In this document: one piece after another, positions 17,401-25,494 of the stretch | How positions within the stretch are numbered: position 1 is the first letter of the stretch | How the letters are laid out: each line of letters begins with the position of its first letter | Origin: Chloroflexota bacterium | GTDB lineage: Bacteria; Chloroflexota; Anaerolineae; Anaerolineales; Villigracilaceae | Direction: 5' to 3' | Assembly: GCA_024434165.1 (NCBI GenBank) | Contig: QMIW01000001.1 | Location: 124,001 to 188,000, forward strand | DNA: 64,000 bases | Notes under the pieces: model-generated | What the model saw: only the letters and a program-made list of their open reading frames with translations | Told to the model about the DNA's origin: nothing | Database searches by the model: none | Made by a program: the position numbers and the translations under genes

Positions 17401-17987
17401 GCGTCCTCCAGAATTTGCAAAGCCTCTTCGAACGATGCCGCCGCATGGACGCGAACCCCGTGCGGACTGAGTTCCGCATCCGCCTGGCGGGATAACTCTC
17501 GCAGCCCCGCCTTGCTCGCGAAGTACGCCCCCGCCTCTTTTTCGGACCCGTCGGCTGTTCCCGCGACGAGATTCAGAATCACCCCTTTGCCTTTGGACTT
17601 CATCACGCGCCCCGCCGATTGGAGCGTCACGAACGCGCCCGTCAGGTTGACGTCCAGTGTGCGGTGCCAGTCCCATTCATCCATCGCCAGCAGGGGAACA
17701 TGCGGCTCCACCGCCGCATGGTTGATGAGGATGTCAATCGTTCCGAAATCATCCTCCGCGTTCTTGATGACGGTCTGCGCGCCGACCTTTTTGGCGACGT
17801 CTTCAATGTAGGTTTTGACCGTCCCGCCTTTCGCATGGATGCCCGCCGCGAGTTCCTCCACATTCAAAGGGGAAATGTCGTTGAGGGCGACGAATGCGCC
17901 GCGCGCGGCGAGTTCCTCCGCCAGCCTGCGTCCGATTCCCTTCCCTGCTCCCGTGATCAAAACAACCTTGCCATTCAATTCAGTCAC
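17397..17987 (-). CDS. Short-chain dehydrogenase/reductase
   Basis: 196 residues. Rossmann motif TGAGKGIG (12-19), NAG-like INHAAV (89-93), active-site YFASK (Tyr155, Lys159). About 50 residues shorter than classical SDRs: the C-terminal substrate loop is missing, so specificity and even full activity are uncertain. GTG start with AGG upstream. Operon with the DinB gene; the intergenic side is a heptamer array. Confidence 0.9.
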   Translation of the reverse strand: MTELNGKVVLITGAGKGIGRRLAEELAARGAFVALNDISPLNVEELAAGIHAKGGTVKTYIEDVAKKVGAQTVIKNAEDDFGTIDILINHAAVEPHVPLLAMDEWDWHRTLDVNLTGAFVTLQSAGRVMKSKGKGVILNLVAGTADGSEKEAGAYFASKAGLRELSRQADAELSPHGVRVHAAASFEEALQILEDA

Positions 17988-17990
17988 TGT

Positions 17991-18037
17991 GTACCTGCCG
18001 CCTTAACCTTGCAACCTGCAACCTTCAACCTGCCCCC
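17991..18037. repeat. Heptanucleotide array, six to seven units
   Basis: GTACCTG, CCGCCTT, AACCTTG, CAACCTG, CAACCTT, CAACCTG, CCCCCTA in register, filling the space between the SDR start and the M23 peptidase stop codon. Confidence 0.8.
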
Positions 18038-18741
18038 TACCCGCACACCGGAATAACATCCGGGTTTTCGTTGGCGTTCAACGGCAGACCGAAATACGGC
18101 GAAGGGTCGTAGGTGTTTTCGATCTCCAGTTCGTTTTTGAAGTTCCCAAAGCCGTCATCTTTCACAATCGAAATATGCAGGTGGACTCCAACCGGACTGT
18201 TCGGGTCGCCGGAGTAGTTGCCCTGATACCCCAGGAACGTCCCCGCCTCCACGAATACATCCTTTGTTCCCGGCGGGAATTGCTCTGAGACAAACGAATT
18301 CCCGTTCGGGTCCGCCATGTGAGTATAGTACACCCAAATCTGGCGGGAAGCGTCGAGCGGGTCTTCCGGCACGCGGATGATGACCGTGGATTTCCAGTCC
18401 GCTTCGCGGGTGAGGTAGCCGGGATACGCCGCGACGATGGGCGTCACGCCCGCCTCCGTCCCGGCGAAAATATCCAAGCCGGAGTGACGGTGACCGGGTC
18501 GGAATGAATCGTCCCAGATGAAGCCGATCAAACCGTCGGTGGGGAAGATGAACGGAGCATCGCCGCAGACCGCACCGGCGGTCGTCCTCAAATCGGGTCT
18601 GGTGGAAGGGTTGCGGATATATTCGATCACCTGCGCGGTGCGGGCGGCGCTCGCGCCATAAGTAAAATACAGATAAATCCCCGCCGCGGCGACCGCTACA
18701 GGGAGGGCAATAATGAGAAGTTTGTTTGGGCTTTTTGACAT
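18037..18741 (-). CDS. M23-family peptidoglycan endopeptidase
   Basis: 234 residues. N-terminal membrane anchor or uncleaved signal (8-28), then an M23 (LytM-like) domain: HSGLDIF gives the HxxxD zinc ligands, YYTHMAD and VHLHIS the remaining His. Two Cys (in AVCGDAP and the C-terminal VCG) may form a disulfide. Likely a periplasmic or surface peptidoglycan hydrolase. A TATAAT box ends 7 bp before its ATG, so a leaderless transcript is expected. The stop abuts a heptamer array. Confidence 0.9.
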   Translation of the reverse strand: MSKSPNKLLIIALPVAVAAAGIYLYFTYGASAARTAQVIEYIRNPSTRPDLRTTAGAVCGDAPFIFPTDGLIGFIWDDSFRPGHRHSGLDIFAGTEAGVTPIVAAYPGYLTREADWKSTVIIRVPEDPLDASRQIWVYYTHMADPNGNSFVSEQFPPGTKDVFVEAGTFLGYQGNYSGDPNSPVGVHLHISIVKDDGFGNFKNELEIENTYDPSPYFGLPLNANENPDVIPVCG

Positions 18742-18748
18742 TGGGTAA

Positions 18749-18754
18749 ATTATA
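18749..18754 (-). promoter_or_regulatory. -10 box of leaderless M23 peptidase gene
   Basis: TATAAT on the minus strand, 7 bp before the ATG at 18741. Confidence 0.75.
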
Positions 18755-18950
18755 CCCAGCGCAGCGGCAAATTACGCTCATTCATGATGTGAACAAGTGC
18801 AATTTGTGCCTGTGAACGTCAGGCGCGCGCCTGGTTTCTGTAAAGAAAGTTCGTTCCCCCTTGAATTTGTCCAAAAAATTTGCCATAATAAGACCGCCAA
18901 CACAAAACAAGCTCCACCACAAGCCGCGCCAGCGGCGATGTGAATTCGTA

Positions 18951-19042
18951 TCGAAAGGGCAAACCCGTCGCGAGGCGGGGACGCAAAGTCATGGGTCTTC
19001 AACCCTCGATGTTTGGAGTTCGAAGATCGCCAGGCCGCCGAA
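18951..19042 (+). ncRNA. Cyclic di-GMP-I (GEMM-I) riboswitch
   Basis: The conserved core is present in order: GGGCAAACC, a CCCGTC/GGCGGG stem closed by a GCGA tetraloop, GGACGCAAAG with the tetraloop receptor, TCATGGGTCTT, and the 3' segment GATCGCCAGGCCGCCG. This is the GEMM-I consensus almost base for base. It lies about 140 bp upstream of the secreted subtilase gene. The 3' strand of P1 (CCGCCGAA) is also the 5' arm of the terminator at 19034, so ligand binding should prevent termination. Confidence 0.88.
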
Positions 19043-19065
19043 GAGAATTCGGCGGCTGTTGTTTT
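19034..19065 (+). terminator. Riboswitch-linked terminator
   Basis: GCCGCCGAA / TTCGGCGGC with a 5-nt loop, then TGTTGTTTT. Its 5' arm overlaps the P1 3' strand of the c-di-GMP aptamer, giving an ON-switch layout. Confidence 0.75.
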
Positions 19066-19180
19066 AAGGAAAGGAGGCGCCTCTCGAACGAAAGCAAGCG
19101 GATGAACGGTTCCACAAACGATAACAAACTGCATGAATGTATTTCACCAATCTTATGGACCTCCAGAGGAGAAGTATCCA

Positions 19181-20590
19181 ATGAAACGTATGGTAACAAT
19201 TTTTGTGTTGGTTGCGTTTTTAGCCGCCATTTTTGCGGTACCTGCCGGGGCGTCAACATCACGTTCCTATATCCTGATGGCGAAAGGCAACTCCCTGCCC
19301 AAGGGACTGGAAGCAAAGGTTCGAGCCGCGGGCGGAACGATTGACCGCTATATTTCGCAGATTGGTCTGGTTGTCGTCTCCTCCAGCGACCCTGGTTTTC
19401 CCGCCAAAGCCGCTAGGATCGCCGGCATTAGCGATGTGATGCCCAACGTTGTCCTGCAATGGGTGACCCCCATTGGCGAAGTCAATATCGAAGATATAAC
19501 CTTGAACGAGGAGTTCGGCAACCCGCCCAACAGCGGCGATGACGACACGCGCTTCAACCTCCAGTGGGGGCACGATGCGGTGGATGCGCCCGAAGCCTGG
19601 AATGAAGGCTATCGCGGCGCAGGTGTGCGCGTGGCTGTGCTGGACAGCGGATTCGATCTCGATCATCCCGACCTTGCGCCCAATATCAATTTTGCCCTGA
19701 GCACGAACTTCGTCGCCGGGGAAACCCTTTCCTATGCCCTGCCCGATCCGTTCAGTCACGGATCGCATACGGCGGGCACCATCGCCGCAGCGGATAACGG
19801 CTTTGGGACGATTGGCGTCGCCCCCGAAGCCGAACTGGTGCTGGTGAAGGTCCTTGGCGATGGAGGCTCCGGCTCGTTCGCGGATGTGATCTCGGGCATC
19901 GTATATGCCGCCGATGTTGATGCGGATGTCATCAACATGAGCCTGGGCGCCGCCCTCGAGAAGAACGGTTTCTGCGATGAAGAGGGTTGCGTGACCGCAA
20001 ACGAGGTTGCAGCGCTGGTGAACGCCATCAAACGGGCAACCACCTATGCCGACCAGCAGGGCACCACGATCATTGCCTCCGCCGGTAACGATGCGATTGA
20101 CCTCGACCATACGGATAACCTCATCCACGTTCCCTCCGCCCTGCCGAAGGTGATCTCCATCTCCGCCACGGCTCCGATTGGCTGGGCTACAGACCCTGGC
20201 AATATCTTCCTCGATAACCTTGCCAGCTACAGCAACTTCGGGCAGTCGGCAATTGATTTCGGCGCGCCCGGCGGTGATTTTGTTTACCCCGGCAACGAGC
20301 TATGCACCATCTCCGGTGTTACACGCCCCTGCTGGGTGTTCGACCTCGTCTTCAGCACCGGCAGCAACCTGAACCCGGCCATTGCAAGTTACTACTGGTC
20401 GGCTGGCACCAGTATGGCGGCGCCGCATGCCTCCGGCGTGGCGGCGATCATCATCGGCAAGAACGGAGGCGATATGCCTCCGGCGCAGGTCGAAGCCGCG
20501 CTGCGCGCTTCCGCCGATGACCTCGGCAAACCCGGCAACGACGACGCCTACGGCGCGGGCCGCGTCAACGCCTACAATGCAGTGAGATAA
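19181..20590 (+). CDS. Secreted subtilisin-like serine protease (S8)
   Basis: 469 residues. Cleavable signal peptide (1-24, ending PAGA), propeptide of the inhibitor-I9 type (about 25-110), then the S8 catalytic domain with Asp155 (VLDSGFDLDHPD), His193 (HGSHTAGTIAA) and Ser411 (GTSMAAPHASGVAAI). It degrades proteins outside the cell. Start at 19181 follows AGAGGAGAAG at the proper distance. Expression is under a c-di-GMP-I riboswitch, linking extracellular proteolysis to the sessile/motile second messenger. A strong terminator follows, so it is monocistronic. Confidence 0.95.
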   Translation: MKRMVTIFVLVAFLAAIFAVPAGASTSRSYILMAKGNSLPKGLEAKVRAAGGTIDRYISQIGLVVVSSSDPGFPAKAARIAGISDVMPNVVLQWVTPIGEVNIEDITLNEEFGNPPNSGDDDTRFNLQWGHDAVDAPEAWNEGYRGAGVRVAVLDSGFDLDHPDLAPNINFALSTNFVAGETLSYALPDPFSHGSHTAGTIAAADNGFGTIGVAPEAELVLVKVLGDGGSGSFADVISGIVYAADVDADVINMSLGAALEKNGFCDEEGCVTANEVAALVNAIKRATTYADQQGTTIIASAGNDAIDLDHTDNLIHVPSALPKVISISATAPIGWATDPGNIFLDNLASYSNFGQSAIDFGAPGGDFVYPGNELCTISGVTRPCWVFDLVFSTGSNLNPAIASYYWSAGTSMAAPHASGVAAIIIGKNGGDMPPAQVEAALRASADDLGKPGNDDAYGAGRVNAYNAVR

Positions 20591-20610
20591 CCAGCGTTCG
20601 GCGTTCTTTG

Positions 20611-20645
20611 CAGGCTGGCGGAATTTCCGCCAGCCTGTTTTTTTG
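20611..20645 (+). terminator. Terminator after subtilase
   Basis: CAGGCTGGCGGAA / TTTCCGCCAGCCTG then seven T residues. Confidence 0.95.
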
Positions 20646-20772
20646 AACCAAAGTCTTGAAAATCTGGAAGACGGGAAAATTCTTACAAAAAATCAACCAA
20701 GCGTTATCCGTTTTCTTATACTCCCGGCTTAACATGGGCGCATCGTTATCAAAGAAAAAAGGAGATCGAACC

Positions 20773-21177
20773 ATGACGCTCTATATCCAACCTTATCCCT
20801 TCGCTCAGGGCAGACCGTTTCGGCGCACCGCCGTCCAGCATTGGGCGCTGCAACCCCAGCGCCGCGCGCTTGGCGTCAACGTCCGCGAGGAAGAAGACGC
20901 TTTTCTGCTTACCGCGCTCGTGCCTGGCTTGAAAGCCGAGGACCTCAATATTCAGGTGCTGGGAGACGAGGTCAGCATCGAAGGTGAATACAAAGCGGAG
21001 GAGGCGGACTACCTCCTGAATGAACTTCCGCAAGGCGCTTTCCGCCGCACGTTGAGGATGCCCGCAGAGATTGACCCCGAACACGTGGAAGCGAAGATCG
21101 CCGACGGCGTTCTGACCCTTACCCTGCCCAAGGCGGAATCCGCCCGTCCCAGGAAGATCAAGGTAAACGTCCGCTAA
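20773..21177 (+). CDS. Hsp20/alpha-crystallin small heat-shock protein
   Basis: 134 residues. The alpha-crystallin domain spans about 35-130 (GVNVREEEDAFLLTALVPGLKAEDLNIQ... EIDPEHVEAKIADGVLTLTLPKAE). An ATP-independent holdase that keeps unfolding proteins soluble. A TATACT box at 20717-20722 could drive it; GGAGATCG lies upstream of the ATG. No CIRCE element is visible. Single gene with its own terminator. Confidence 0.94.
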   Translation: MTLYIQPYPFAQGRPFRRTAVQHWALQPQRRALGVNVREEEDAFLLTALVPGLKAEDLNIQVLGDEVSIEGEYKAEEADYLLNELPQGAFRRTLRMPAEIDPEHVEAKIADGVLTLTLPKAESARPRKIKVNVR

Positions 21178-21199
21178 ACCCATCGTTCGACGGAACTTG

Positions 21200-21230
21200 A
21201 ATACCGCGCCTCGAGGCGCGGTATTTTTGT
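21200..21230 (+). terminator. Terminator after hsp20
   Basis: ATACCGCGCC / GGCGCGGTAT with TCGA loop and a TTTTT tail. Confidence 0.95.
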
Positions 21231-21295
21231 TCTCCGCAATTTTTCAAATTTTTTACCGGTATAATTCCGAAACTCTCATATTTCGGAGAACTCCA

Positions 21296-22315
21296 GTGCG
21301 CGTCAAACAGACACTTTTTGCCATCCTGATAATTTCCTTGTTGACTGCCTGCGGTGGAAACGATGCGGCAGACATCCCCGCTCCCACCGTCGTCCCATCC
21401 GAGACTCCCCCGCCCACAGCCACCATCATCCCCACTTCGTCCTCTCCGCTGGCGATTCTCGTCCTTCCGACGGATATGGATAAAACTTCCTTCGACCTGT
21501 ATCAAAAAACGGTCTATGACCTCGCCCAGGCATCGGGATTTCGCTTCCAGGTGCGCAACGCCCTGACCCCCCAGGATGTTGCCGACCCCACGCTCAAAGT
21601 GGTCATCGCGCTTCCACCGGACCCGGGAATTGCCTCTCTTGCCCCAGCCGCGCCAACCGTACAGTTTCTGGCGGTCAACATCCCCAACCTGACGGCGGGC
21701 GGAAACGTCAGCGTCCTCGCGCCGAACACGCAGGTGGAACTGCCCGCCTTCCTCGCCGGGTACACTCTGGCGATGCTGGTCGAGGAGTATCATATCGGCA
21801 TGTTATACCCGGAGGGCGACGCGAATGCAGGTGCGGCGGCCAACGCCTTCAACAATGGGATGCGGTATTTTTGCGGTCTGTGCAAACGGATTTACTTCAC
21901 AGCGATTGATTACCCGACCTTTCTGGCGATTCCCCCCAACGAAGACCCCGGTAAATACGGCGGCTACGCCAACGTCCTCATCAACGACCGCGACGTGGAT
22001 GCGCTCTATATCTACCCCTCTCTTGCCAGCGACGATTTTCTGACCTACGTCGGCACACAGGGGGTATACCTGGTCGGCACATCCATGCCCGAACAGCGCC
22101 CCGGCGGCTGGGTGATGACCATCAGCCCGGATACGGTCAAGGCGATTCAAACCTCATGGCCCAGCCTGATCGCCGGGCAGGGCGGCATCAACGTTCAATC
22201 TCCGCTCGGGCTTGCAGACGTGGATCCGGAAATTCTCACGCCCGGGAAACTTCGCCTGGTGCAGGAAACACTGGACGGTCTTTTGGCGGGACGCATACTA
22301 ACCTCGAACCCGTAA
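21296..22315 (+). CDS. Lipoprotein with periplasmic-binding-protein-like fold
   Basis: 339 residues. GTG start; signal peptide ending at the lipobox LLTAC. A Pro/Thr/Ser linker (about 25-60) leads to a two-lobed alpha/beta domain reminiscent of BMP/Med (type 1 periplasmic binding) proteins: FDLYQKTVYDLAQASGF, EEYHIGMLYPEGDANAGAAANAFNNGM. No transporter genes are next to it, so a sensory or scavenging role is possible. A TATAAT box at 21260-21265 and CGGAGAA ribosome site precede it. Confidence 0.7.
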   Translation: MRVKQTLFAILIISLLTACGGNDAADIPAPTVVPSETPPPTATIIPTSSSPLAILVLPTDMDKTSFDLYQKTVYDLAQASGFRFQVRNALTPQDVADPTLKVVIALPPDPGIASLAPAAPTVQFLAVNIPNLTAGGNVSVLAPNTQVELPAFLAGYTLAMLVEEYHIGMLYPEGDANAGAAANAFNNGMRYFCGLCKRIYFTAIDYPTFLAIPPNEDPGKYGGYANVLINDRDVDALYIYPSLASDDFLTYVGTQGVYLVGTSMPEQRPGGWVMTISPDTVKAIQTSWPSLIAGQGGINVQSPLGLADVDPEILTPGKLRLVQETLDGLLAGRILTSNP

Positions 22316-22319
22316 CGAT

Positions 22320-22748
22320 TTATGCCAGTGCCTGCATAATCTGCCTGCGCGGAACGACCCAGTCCTGCCGCGCCAGCCATGCCATGCACTTGATCAACAA
22401 AGCCATCGGGTTGACGGAGGCGGGGATGTACTCGTCCACGCCGGCGAGGGCATATTTGTTGATATCCGGCTTCGTTTTCTCTCCGGCAAACAGGAGCAGT
22501 GTACCGTCGGTGGCGGCGCGCAGTTCGCGGCAAACGCTTAATTGTTCGTCGTCCGGCAGGTCGAGGGCACACAGGATCAACGCCGGGGCATGCAGGCGCG
22601 CGGTTTGCAGCCCCTCCTCGGCGGTGGTCTCGCTTATGACGCGGTACTTCTTCTGCTCGAAATAGGTTTCCCAAAGCGAAACCATTTCGGCATCCCCCGA
22701 AATGATAAGGATGGTCTGTACTTCCTGATTCGGGTCCTGGGCGTTCAT
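22320..22748 (-). CDS. Receiver-domain-like protein
   Basis: 142 residues with one receiver-like domain: ILIISGDAEMVSLW, putative acceptor Asp in LILCALDLPDDEQ, and VDEYIPASVNPMALL where the conserved Lys of active receivers is replaced, so phosphorylation is doubtful. Start at 22748 has AAGGA upstream; a longer form to 22829 is possible but would translate hairpin-rich leader DNA. Convergent with the lipoprotein gene, 4 bp apart. Function unknown. Confidence 0.7.
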   Translation of the reverse strand: MNAQDPNQEVQTILIISGDAEMVSLWETYFEQKKYRVISETTAEEGLQTARLHAPALILCALDLPDDEQLSVCRELRAATDGTLLLFAGEKTKPDINKYALAGVDEYIPASVNPMALLIKCMAWLARQDWVVPRRQIMQALA

Positions 22749-23092
22749 TGGGTCCTTCTTTCCGAAAAGAAATGGCTGCCAGCTGCGCAGCGGACGTTTC
22801 CTCTGGCTGTCCGTCTGAGACGGATCCATGTCCGCTTGCGCATTGTTTTTTTATGAACGAGCCGCGAACTTTATTAATCACTCGCCTTGCGCAGTACCGT
22901 GAGATTCATCTCGTCTTTGCGGTTGGGCAAACTGCGAAACACCAGTTTATTATTATGTGTTTGAGAAGAGAAAAACGGGTCTGACCCTTTGGTACTATCT
23001 GGACAGGAATTCTCCTTGACCGCATTACGATTCGCATGATAAACTCGCTTCACCTTGAAAAAAGGAATTCTAAAGAAAGGAGCGCACTACCC
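22749..23092. other. Intergenic region
   Basis: 344 bp. Contains a CCGTCTCAGACGG hairpin near 22810-22825 on the receiver gene's leader side and a sigma-70-like promoter at 23016-23043 for the leader peptide. No other gene is seen. Confidence 0.5.
23016..23043 (+). promoter_or_regulatory. Promoter for leader peptide and GNAT genes
   Basis: TTGACC, 16-bp spacer, GATAAA; transcription would start about 40 bp before the leader peptide ATG. Confidence 0.55.
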
Positions 23093-23176
23093 ATGATGTT
23101 GTTCAAGTTCGATTTGACCCCCTCTTGCGGCGGTATTGCCGTTGTTGATTCTCGTAGTGCGCCTGTACGTCGTTAG
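23093..23176 (+). CDS. Putative 27-residue leader peptide
   Basis: ATGATG start with AGGAG ten bases upstream, 27 codons, stop TAG. The peptide has a hydrophobic start (MMLFKF), a PSCGG centre and an Arg-rich end (PVRR). It is preceded by a promoter and followed within 25 bp by two successive intrinsic terminators and then four acetyltransferase genes. This layout fits an attenuation leader in which ribosome stalling lets transcription through. It does not match a leader I recognise, and it lacks runs of one amino acid that would suggest amino-acid sensing, so an antibiotic or other ribosome-targeted signal is conceivable. Confidence 0.55.
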   Translation: MMLFKFDLTPSCGGIAVVDSRSAPVRR

Positions 23177-23197
23177 GCTTTCTCGATTCTGCCCTGC

Positions 23198-23233
23198 GAC
23201 CACGGCGCGCCAAGCCCCGTGGTCGTTTTCTTT
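23198..23233 (+). terminator. First terminator after leader peptide
   Basis: GACCACGG / CCGTGGTC stem with GTTTTCTTT tail. Confidence 0.8.
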
Positions 23234-23243
23234 ATACCGTTAA

Positions 23244-23279
23244 GCGGTCACGGGAACATTCTCTCGTGACCGCTTTTTG
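23244..23279 (+). terminator. Second terminator before GNAT array
   Basis: GCGGTCACG / CGTGACCGC stem with TTTTT tail, 21 bp before the first GNAT gene. Confidence 0.85.
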
Positions 23280-23299
23280 TTTGCTCAAGGATAAACATC

Positions 23300-23884
23300 A
23301 TGTACGACATACAAGCCCAGTTATTCGAAGCGCAGGATATTCGTTTCGGTCCCATTGACCATGAAACGCATCCCGCAATTGAATCCAGATGGACGCATGA
23401 CGCCGAATTCATGCGCCTGATGGAGTTGAAGCCTGTGCGTCCGCTTTCGCCTGCGATGGTGAGGAGGAAATACGAAACCATCGAAAAGGAAATGGACGAG
23501 CAGAAGAACCTGTTCTATTTCACCATCCGTGCCCGCCAGGGCGACCGCTTGATCGGCAAGGCGTTGATCGAGTGGGTGGATTGGGCGAACGGCAACGGCT
23601 ACATCCAGATCGGCATCGGCGAACCGGAATTCCGCCGCAAAGGCTGCGGTTCGCAGGCGCTGGGGCTGTTGCTGCGCTACGCCTTCGGCGAGCTCAACCT
23701 GTTCCGCGTCACGGCGGTGGTGCCCGCCTACAACCAGGGCGCGATCCGCCTCTTCCAGAAGTTCGGCTTCATGGAGGAAGTGCGCCGCCGCAACGCGCTG
23801 CATCGCGACGGCGGGGTCTGGGACATCATCGGCTTCGGCTTGCTGAATGCCGAATGGCGCGAACAAATCAACGGTCGAGGGTGA
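23300..23884 (+). CDS. GNAT acetyltransferase (RimL-like) 1
   Basis: 194 residues. RimJ/RimL-type fold with the acetyl-CoA loop RRKGCGSQALGLLLRYAFGELN and the late VPAYNQGAIRLFQKFGF. Substrate unknown. AAGGA precedes the ATG. First of four tandem GNAT genes behind a terminator-bearing leader. It is related to the next gene (shared TxELMRL, NRxRR and FxELNLxRVT pieces), so the pair is likely a duplication. Confidence 0.88.
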   Translation: MYDIQAQLFEAQDIRFGPIDHETHPAIESRWTHDAEFMRLMELKPVRPLSPAMVRRKYETIEKEMDEQKNLFYFTIRARQGDRLIGKALIEWVDWANGNGYIQIGIGEPEFRRKGCGSQALGLLLRYAFGELNLFRVTAVVPAYNQGAIRLFQKFGFMEEVRRRNALHRDGGVWDIIGFGLLNAEWREQINGRG

Positions 23885-23888
23885 TGCG

Positions 23889-24464
23889 ATGAACGACATC
23901 TATCGCGGCTCCCTCGTCCGTTTGTCCGCCGCCGATCCGGAAGAACTCGGCAAAACCCATCCCCAATGGGCGCGCGATACAGAATTGATGCGGCTGTTTG
24001 GGTCAGGACCTGCCCGCGTACACTCCGCGCGAGCCGGCATCGAATATTACGAAAAGATAGTGAAGGATGCGCCGCCCTCGCATTTTTATTTCAGCATTCG
24101 CCTGCTTGCCGGCGACCGCCTGCTGGGCGAGACCGACCTGGAAGTGACCCATTGGGCGGCGCGCGATGCTTTTGTGGGCATCGGCATTTACAACCGCGCA
24201 GATTGGGGCAAAGGCTACGGCACAGATGCGATGAAGATTATGCTGCGTTACGCCTTCACCGAACTCAACCTGCGCCGTGTCACGCTTTCGGTGTTCGGGT
24301 ACAACCCGCGCGCCGTTCGTTCCTACGAGAAGGCCGGCTTTCGCCATGAAGGTCGTTTGCGCGGGGCGCTGCTCAAGGATGGAAAACGCTGGGACATGCT
24401 TTACATGGGAATTATCTTCGACGAATGGAAGGAATTAAACAGTGACCACTCAACCGCTTCTTGA
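23889..24464 (+). CDS. GNAT acetyltransferase (RimL-like) 2
   Basis: 191 residues. Acetyl-CoA loop WGKGYGTDAMKIMLRYAFTELNLRRV and NPRAVRSYEKAGFRHEGRLR. Begins 5 bp after the previous stop; its own end overlaps the next gene by 23 bp. Paralogue of the preceding gene, about half identical by eye in the C-terminal half. Small-molecule or protein N-acetylation is expected; the target cannot be told. Confidence 0.88.
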   Translation: MNDIYRGSLVRLSAADPEELGKTHPQWARDTELMRLFGSGPARVHSARAGIEYYEKIVKDAPPSHFYFSIRLLAGDRLLGETDLEVTHWAARDAFVGIGIYNRADWGKGYGTDAMKIMLRYAFTELNLRRVTLSVFGYNPRAVRSYEKAGFRHEGRLRGALLKDGKRWDMLYMGIIFDEWKELNSDHSTAS

Positions 24465-25419
24465 TCTGGACCTGAAACTGCGCGCCGCGACCTGGGGCGA
24501 CGTCCGCGCTGTGACAGACCTCATCTACGCCGTCTGCGAAGCCGACGGCGATGTGACCGTGGCTGTCACGCCGGAGGAACTGGAACATGAATGGCGCAGC
24601 GAAGGCTTCAACCCCGAAACGGACGCCTTCGTGGTGCAAACCGCAGACGGACGCATTGTGGGGTATTCCGAATTGGTCAACGCCAAAGACCATGCGCATT
24701 TGAATGCGGACGCCTATTTTCACCCGGATTTCAAAAACATCGGCGAGAGGCTGTTGAGCCGCATCCTGGAGCGCGCCCGGCAGGAAGTGCCGCTCGCCGC
24801 GCCCGGCCTGCGCGTGTTCGTCCGCAGTACGATAGACGGCAGGGATGAAATTGGCAAGACGCTTCACGCCAGCCTGGGATTTTCGCCCGTGCGCCATCAC
24901 TGGCGCATGGAAATCAACCTGAGCGAAGCGCCGCCCGCCGCCGTCTTTCCCGCAGGCATCCAACTGCGTCCTTTCGACAAGGAGGCGCACGCCCGCCTTG
25001 TTTGGGAAGCCGAAAACGAAGCCTTCAGCGAGCACTGGGGCAGCCACGATGCGACTTTCGAAGAATGGTCATTCCGCAAATTCGGCAAACCCGAATTCGA
25101 CCCCGCGTTATGGCTAATCGCCTGGGATGGCGACCGGATCGCGGGTTTTTCCCAGAACCGCTATCGCATGGGCATCGGCTGGGTGGGTACACTCGGCGTC
25201 CGCAAGCCCTGGCGTAAAATGGGATTGGGGCTGGCGCTGCTGCGCCATTCTTTTGGCGAATTTTATAAACGCGGGATGAAAACCATCGGTCTCGGCGTGG
25301 ATGCTTCCAACGCCACCGGCGCCACCCGCCTGTATGAACGCGCGGGCATGTATATCGTCAGTGAGTTTGTCACCTGCGAAAGGGAACTCCGTCCTGGGCG
25401 AAGCGTGGAAGAAGAATAA
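24442..25419 (+). CDS. Tandem-GNAT acetyltransferase 3
   Basis: 325 residues with two GNAT domains, as in mycothiol synthase-like proteins: N-terminal half (10-160) is divergent in its CoA loop, C-terminal half has RKPWRKMGLGLALLRHSFGEFYKRG and NATGATRLYERAGM, a canonical site. GTG start with GGAAGGA upstream. Overlap with gene 2 shows co-translation. Paralogous to the next gene (same RKPWRK/RRPWRK loop and AGM end). Confidence 0.87.
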   Translation: MTTQPLLDLDLKLRAATWGDVRAVTDLIYAVCEADGDVTVAVTPEELEHEWRSEGFNPETDAFVVQTADGRIVGYSELVNAKDHAHLNADAYFHPDFKNIGERLLSRILERARQEVPLAAPGLRVFVRSTIDGRDEIGKTLHASLGFSPVRHHWRMEINLSEAPPAAVFPAGIQLRPFDKEAHARLVWEAENEAFSEHWGSHDATFEEWSFRKFGKPEFDPALWLIAWDGDRIAGFSQNRYRMGIGWVGTLGVRKPWRKMGLGLALLRHSFGEFYKRGMKTIGLGVDASNATGATRLYERAGMYIVSEFVTCERELRPGRSVEEE

Positions 25420-25494
25420 AGGACGCCGGACCACCCTGCTTTCGGCGGCGGGAATACTTTCGGATAACGAAACGTGAAAGAATGAGAGGACATC

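Noticed and set aside
18940-19344. Open frame across the riboswitch and subtilase start
   Set aside because: It runs through the structured aptamer and overlaps the signal peptide in another frame; no ribosome site at a sensible distance.
22749-22829. Longer start for the receiver-like protein
   Set aside because: No ribosome site, whereas AAGGA precedes the ATG at 22748.
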